Shown here: positions 61,533 to 64,000 of the stretch, piece by piece
How positions within the stretch are numbered: the stretch's first letter is position 1
How the letters are laid out: every line of letters starts with the position of its first letter
Origin: CAYMPH01 sp964529415
Lineage (GTDB): Bacteria; Spirochaetota; UBA4802; UBA5550
DNA: 64,000 nt
Assembly: GCA_964529415.1 (NCBI GenBank)
Contig: CAZGWD010000013.1
Span: 1 to 64,000 of the forward strand
Direction: 5' to 3'
Made by a program: the position numbers and the translations under genes
Notes under the pieces: model-generated
What the model was told of the DNA's origin: nothing
Databases searched by the model: none
Seen by the model: the letters and a program-made list of their open reading frames with translations, nothing else

Positions 61533-62179
61533 TTCGCCAGTATCAGTTTTTCAAGCTTGTCCTTCGGGCAATTCAATATCAGTTCATAAGACATTTTTGC
61601 ATGACGTTTCATAAGTGAAACTGTTTTCTTGCGCGAATCGAACTGCAGTTTGTTGTAAGACACTATGATTCCTGTCATGCTGATGTAAAAATGACGTGAG
61701 AGCGTTCTTGTATTTTTTTTAAATCCCAGCGATATGAATACTTTATCAAGAATATCAAGTATGTTTTTTAAAACATTATCAATTTCCCTGTATGACTCTT
61801 TCTTTATATTTCCCTGGGACATTAATATCGTCATCATTTGAAAATATGAATTATTTTCAGAAATATAATCAATATATGCATTTATTAATTGATCAAATGC
61901 TTTTAACGGCGTATCAATATTTTTAATCTGTATCTTTTCCATTATTGCAATCCAGTTTTTTGTAGTCCTGATAGCTGCTTCAACAATGAGTGCTTCCTGA
62001 TCCGGGAAAAAACGGTAAATCGAAGAAACAGAAATGCCCGCCTCATCTGCTATTTCCCGCATGCTTGTCTTGTCATACGGCTTGGTCGCGAAAATCCTTT
62101 CAGCTGCATCAAGAATCATTTTCTGGCGCGCTTCTTTTTCACTATTTTTAAGAGTCTGCAGGGTTACTTTTTCTTTCAT
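61529..62179 (-). CDS. TetR-family transcriptional regulator
   Basis: The 216-residue protein has an N-terminal HTH (about 16-63: AERIFATKPYDKTSMREIAD, EAGISVSSIYRFFPDQEALI) and an all-helical ligand domain. It is divergent from an acyl-CoA synthetase gene, so control of fatty-acid activation by an acyl-CoA ligand is a reasonable inference. GGATAG precedes the ATG. Confidence 0.9.
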   Translation of the reverse strand: MKEKVTLQTLKNSEKEARQKMILDAAERIFATKPYDKTSMREIADEAGISVSSIYRFFPDQEALIVEAAIRTTKNWIAIMEKIQIKNIDTPLKAFDQLINAYIDYISENNSYFQMMTILMSQGNIKKESYREIDNVLKNILDILDKVFISLGFKKNTRTLSRHFYISMTGIIVSYNKLQFDSRKKTVSLMKRHAKMSYELILNCPKDKLEKLILAN

Positions 62180-62298
62180 TTCTATCCTTCAATGCAAATA
62201 ATTTTACCAAATATATTAACATTTCCAATAAGCAAGTATATAAAAATATACATTTATTAAATTTCTTTTAAAAAAAAGTCAATACAAAAGAATTAAGT

Positions 62299-62330
62299 TT
62301 GACAAAAAGAACAGTGTTCTCATTTATAAT
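62299..62330 (+). promoter_or_regulatory. Probable promoter and operator of the acyl-CoA synthetase gene
   Basis: In the divergent gap 62180-62462, TTGACA (62299-62304) and TATAAT (62325-62330) flank a perfect palindrome AGAACA-G-TGTTCT at 62308-62320. The 20-bp spacing is long for a simple sigma-70 promoter. A palindrome between -35 and -10 is a typical repressor site, and the adjacent TetR protein is the likely ligand. Confidence 0.5.
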
Positions 62331-62462
62331 GATTGTTTACAAAAAGGTGTATTGTTCATTCAATTCAAGTTTTTTAAAGTGATCCAAAGAATAATATCTT
62401 AACGGAATTTTAATAATTTTCTGCCTTATAAAATTTACATTATTTTTTTCAGGAGGAATTAA

Positions 62463-64000
62463 ATGAATCAATTGGTAAAGCCAGACAATGTTGTGGAAAT
62501 TCTTGAGAAATCTATATTGAAATTTCCTCAAAGACCATATCTGGGTACAAAAAATAAAAAATTGAAACAATATGACTGGATATCCTATTCTGATTTCGGG
62601 AAACGAGTGGATAATGTCAGAAGCGGACTGAGTGATCTGGGTATCAGGAAAGACGATGCTGTAGGGATCATCTCGAATAACAGTACTGAATGGGCAGTTT
62701 GTTTTTACGCAACAAATGGTTTAAATGCAAGATTTGTTCCAATGTATGAAGCTGAGCTGGTTCAGGTATGGAAATATATAATTAATGATGCAAAAGTAAA
62801 AGTGCTTTTTATAAGCAAAAAAGAAATATATGAAAAAATTAAAGACGTAATTAAAGCTATAACAACATTAAAAAAAGTAATAATAATGGAAGGTGACGGA
62901 GCAGATACACTTGCGGAATTAGAAAAAAAAGGTTCTGCCATGAAAGTTAAAAGTATTTATCCTGAATTTTCTGATATAAGTATACTGATATATACATCGG
63001 GTACCACAGGCGATCCGAAAGGAGTGCTGCTTTCCCAGGGCAATATAACAAGCAACGCTCACGCAACTGTAGCTAATTACTCGGATTTTAATGAAGAAGA
63101 TAGTGCACTTTCCATATTGCCATGGGCGCATGTTTATGGACTCGGAGAACTTTTTGTATGGTGCATTATAGGCGCATCAATGGGGCTTGCGGAAAGTGCA
63201 CTTACCATTGGAGAAGATCTGCTTTTAGTTAAACCTACTTTTATGAGCGCAGTTCCCAGAGTATTCAATAAAGTATATGACGGGTTATGGACAAAGATGA
63301 ATGAAGAAGGCGGGCTGCCCAGAAAACTGTTTGTTATGGGAGTGGAAAGTGCGAAAAAGAAACGGGAACTTGCAGAACAGGGAAAAACAAGTTTTATGAT
63401 AAATCTGAAGTTTAAAATAGCTGACGCTATTGTTTTCAAGAAAATCCGAGAAAAGCTCGGAGGCAGATTAAAGGGTTCCATGACAGGAAGCGCTGCCATG
63501 AACAGGGAAATTTCTCATTTTTTCTGGGATCTCGGTATACCTCTTTACGATGCATACGGATTGACCGAGACATCACCCGGAGTAACGCAGAACTGTCCTA
63601 AAAAATATAAAATCGGCAGTATTGGCCCGGTAATGAGCAATTGCAGAATAGTTATCGATCAGTCTGTTGTTGAACCTGGAGCAAAAGACGGGGAGATAAT
63701 TGTTTACGGTCATAATGTTATGCAGGGGTACTATAATAAACCGGATGCCACAAAAGCGGTTATGACTTCTGACGGCGGATTCAGAACAGGCGACCGGGGA
63801 CGTCTTGATGAAGAAGGCTTTCTGTATATAACAGGAAGGCTTAAAGAACAGTTTAAACTCGAAAACGGCAAGTATGTATTTCCTGTAGCAATTGAAGAAG
63901 ATATTAAACTGAATCATTATATTGAGAACGCCATGATATACGGGGAAGGCCGTGAGTTTAATATCTGTCTCGTAATTCCTGATTTCATAACACTGGATAA
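62463..64000 (+). CDS. Long-chain acyl-CoA synthetase (AMP-forming), 3' truncated by window end
   Basis: The reading frame is open from ATG 62463 (AGGAGG six bases ahead) to the end of the window, giving 512 residues without a stop. Motifs are YTSGTTGDPKGVLLS (ATP/AMP loop, about 177-191), LPWAHVYG, YDAYGLTETSPG (about 362-373), and TGRLKEQFKLENGKYV (about 457-472). It activates fatty acids to acyl-CoA. It is unlike the small acetyl-CoA group in having FKLENGKYV after the hinge, typical of long-chain enzymes. A short C-terminal part is missing. Confidence 0.93.
   Translation, partial: MNQLVKPDNVVEILEKSILKFPQRPYLGTKNKKLKQYDWISYSDFGKRVDNVRSGLSDLGIRKDDAVGIISNNSTEWAVCFYATNGLNARFVPMYEAELVQVWKYIINDAKVKVLFISKKEIYEKIKDVIKAITTLKKVIIMEGDGADTLAELEKKGSAMKVKSIYPEFSDISILIYTSGTTGDPKGVLLSQGNITSNAHATVANYSDFNEEDSALSILPWAHVYGLGELFVWCIIGASMGLAESALTIGEDLLLVKPTFMSAVPRVFNKVYDGLWTKMNEEGGLPRKLFVMGVESAKKKRELAEQGKTSFMINLKFKIADAIVFKKIREKLGGRLKGSMTGSAAMNREISHFFWDLGIPLYDAYGLTETSPGVTQNCPKKYKIGSIGPVMSNCRIVIDQSVVEPGAKDGEIIVYGHNVMQGYYNKPDATKAVMTSDGGFRTGDRGRLDEEGFLYITGRLKEQFKLENGKYVFPVAIEEDIKLNHYIENAMIYGEGREFNICLVIPDFITLD

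Noticed and set aside
1..64000. tRNA or rRNA genes
   Set aside because: I inspected the intergenic gaps for cloverleaf-like arms and conserved rRNA stretches and found none I could support.

Overview
The window is AT-rich, densely coded bacterial DNA. The gene set points to a Gram-negative type cell that is rod-shaped or elongated: exported beta-barrel and lipoprotein candidates, mreBCD-mrdA-rodA, bactofilin, dapF and SPOR. It also suggests an anaerobic lifestyle, with a 2-hydroxyacyl-CoA dehydratase activator-like giant protein, a radical SAM AmrS and no respiratory genes in view. A spirochaete-like lineage is my best guess. It rests on the general gene mix and on an inverted integron, a layout I know from Treponema denticola. 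No rRNA or tRNA is present to settle it.

Left edge (1-2019): an inverted integron-like locus on the minus strand. It holds a tyrosine recombinase, an attI-like junction, one complete 785-bp cassette carrying a membrane methyltransferase, an attC site, and the start of a second cassette cut off by the window. A degenerate relative of the same attC lies alone at 30094-30203, behind an alpha/beta hydrolase gene.

2.2-16.4 kb: an outer-membrane-like protein coupled to a membrane/SCP2/flavodoxin fusion, a YtfJ-like protein, a LytTR regulator, two GT-B glycosyltransferase-like genes, corA, an ACP-ketosynthase-PlsC lipid operon, and a DUF2157-like membrane protein trio.

16.6-38.7 kb: glmS, a VOC protein, eda, an rRNA methyltransferase-like gene, and the cell-shape operon mreB-mreC-mreD-mrdA-rodA followed by a deacetylase-like gene. 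After two large unrecognised proteins come queC, comF-like, a STAS protein, a polyprenyl synthase, a TPR protein, bactofilin and amrS.

38.7-51.6 kb: a response-regulator/SpoIIE-type phosphatase, pssA, moaC, and groES-groEL behind an unusually long CIRCE operator. A five-gene cluster follows with STAS/ATPase and STAS/winged-helix proteins, which looks like a partner-switching pathway. Then come argA-like, SPOR, dapF, GerMN and a gamma-carbonic anhydrase-like gene.

51.6-64 kb: tadA, a LysR regulator, a lipoprotein, a TPR protein, the 1403-residue dehydratase activator-like protein, dedA, def, fmt, a TetR regulator, and a divergent acyl-CoA synthetase that runs off the right edge.

Intergenic space is rich in palindromes. 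One family of about 100-140 bp hairpins lies just upstream of glmS, eda and a TPR gene, with a half copy upstream of the ACP gene. A second family is bounded by C-rich/G-rich arms, and one copy is nested inside an outer inverted repeat. GGGTCAGAGC-type REP-like motifs cluster at two places.
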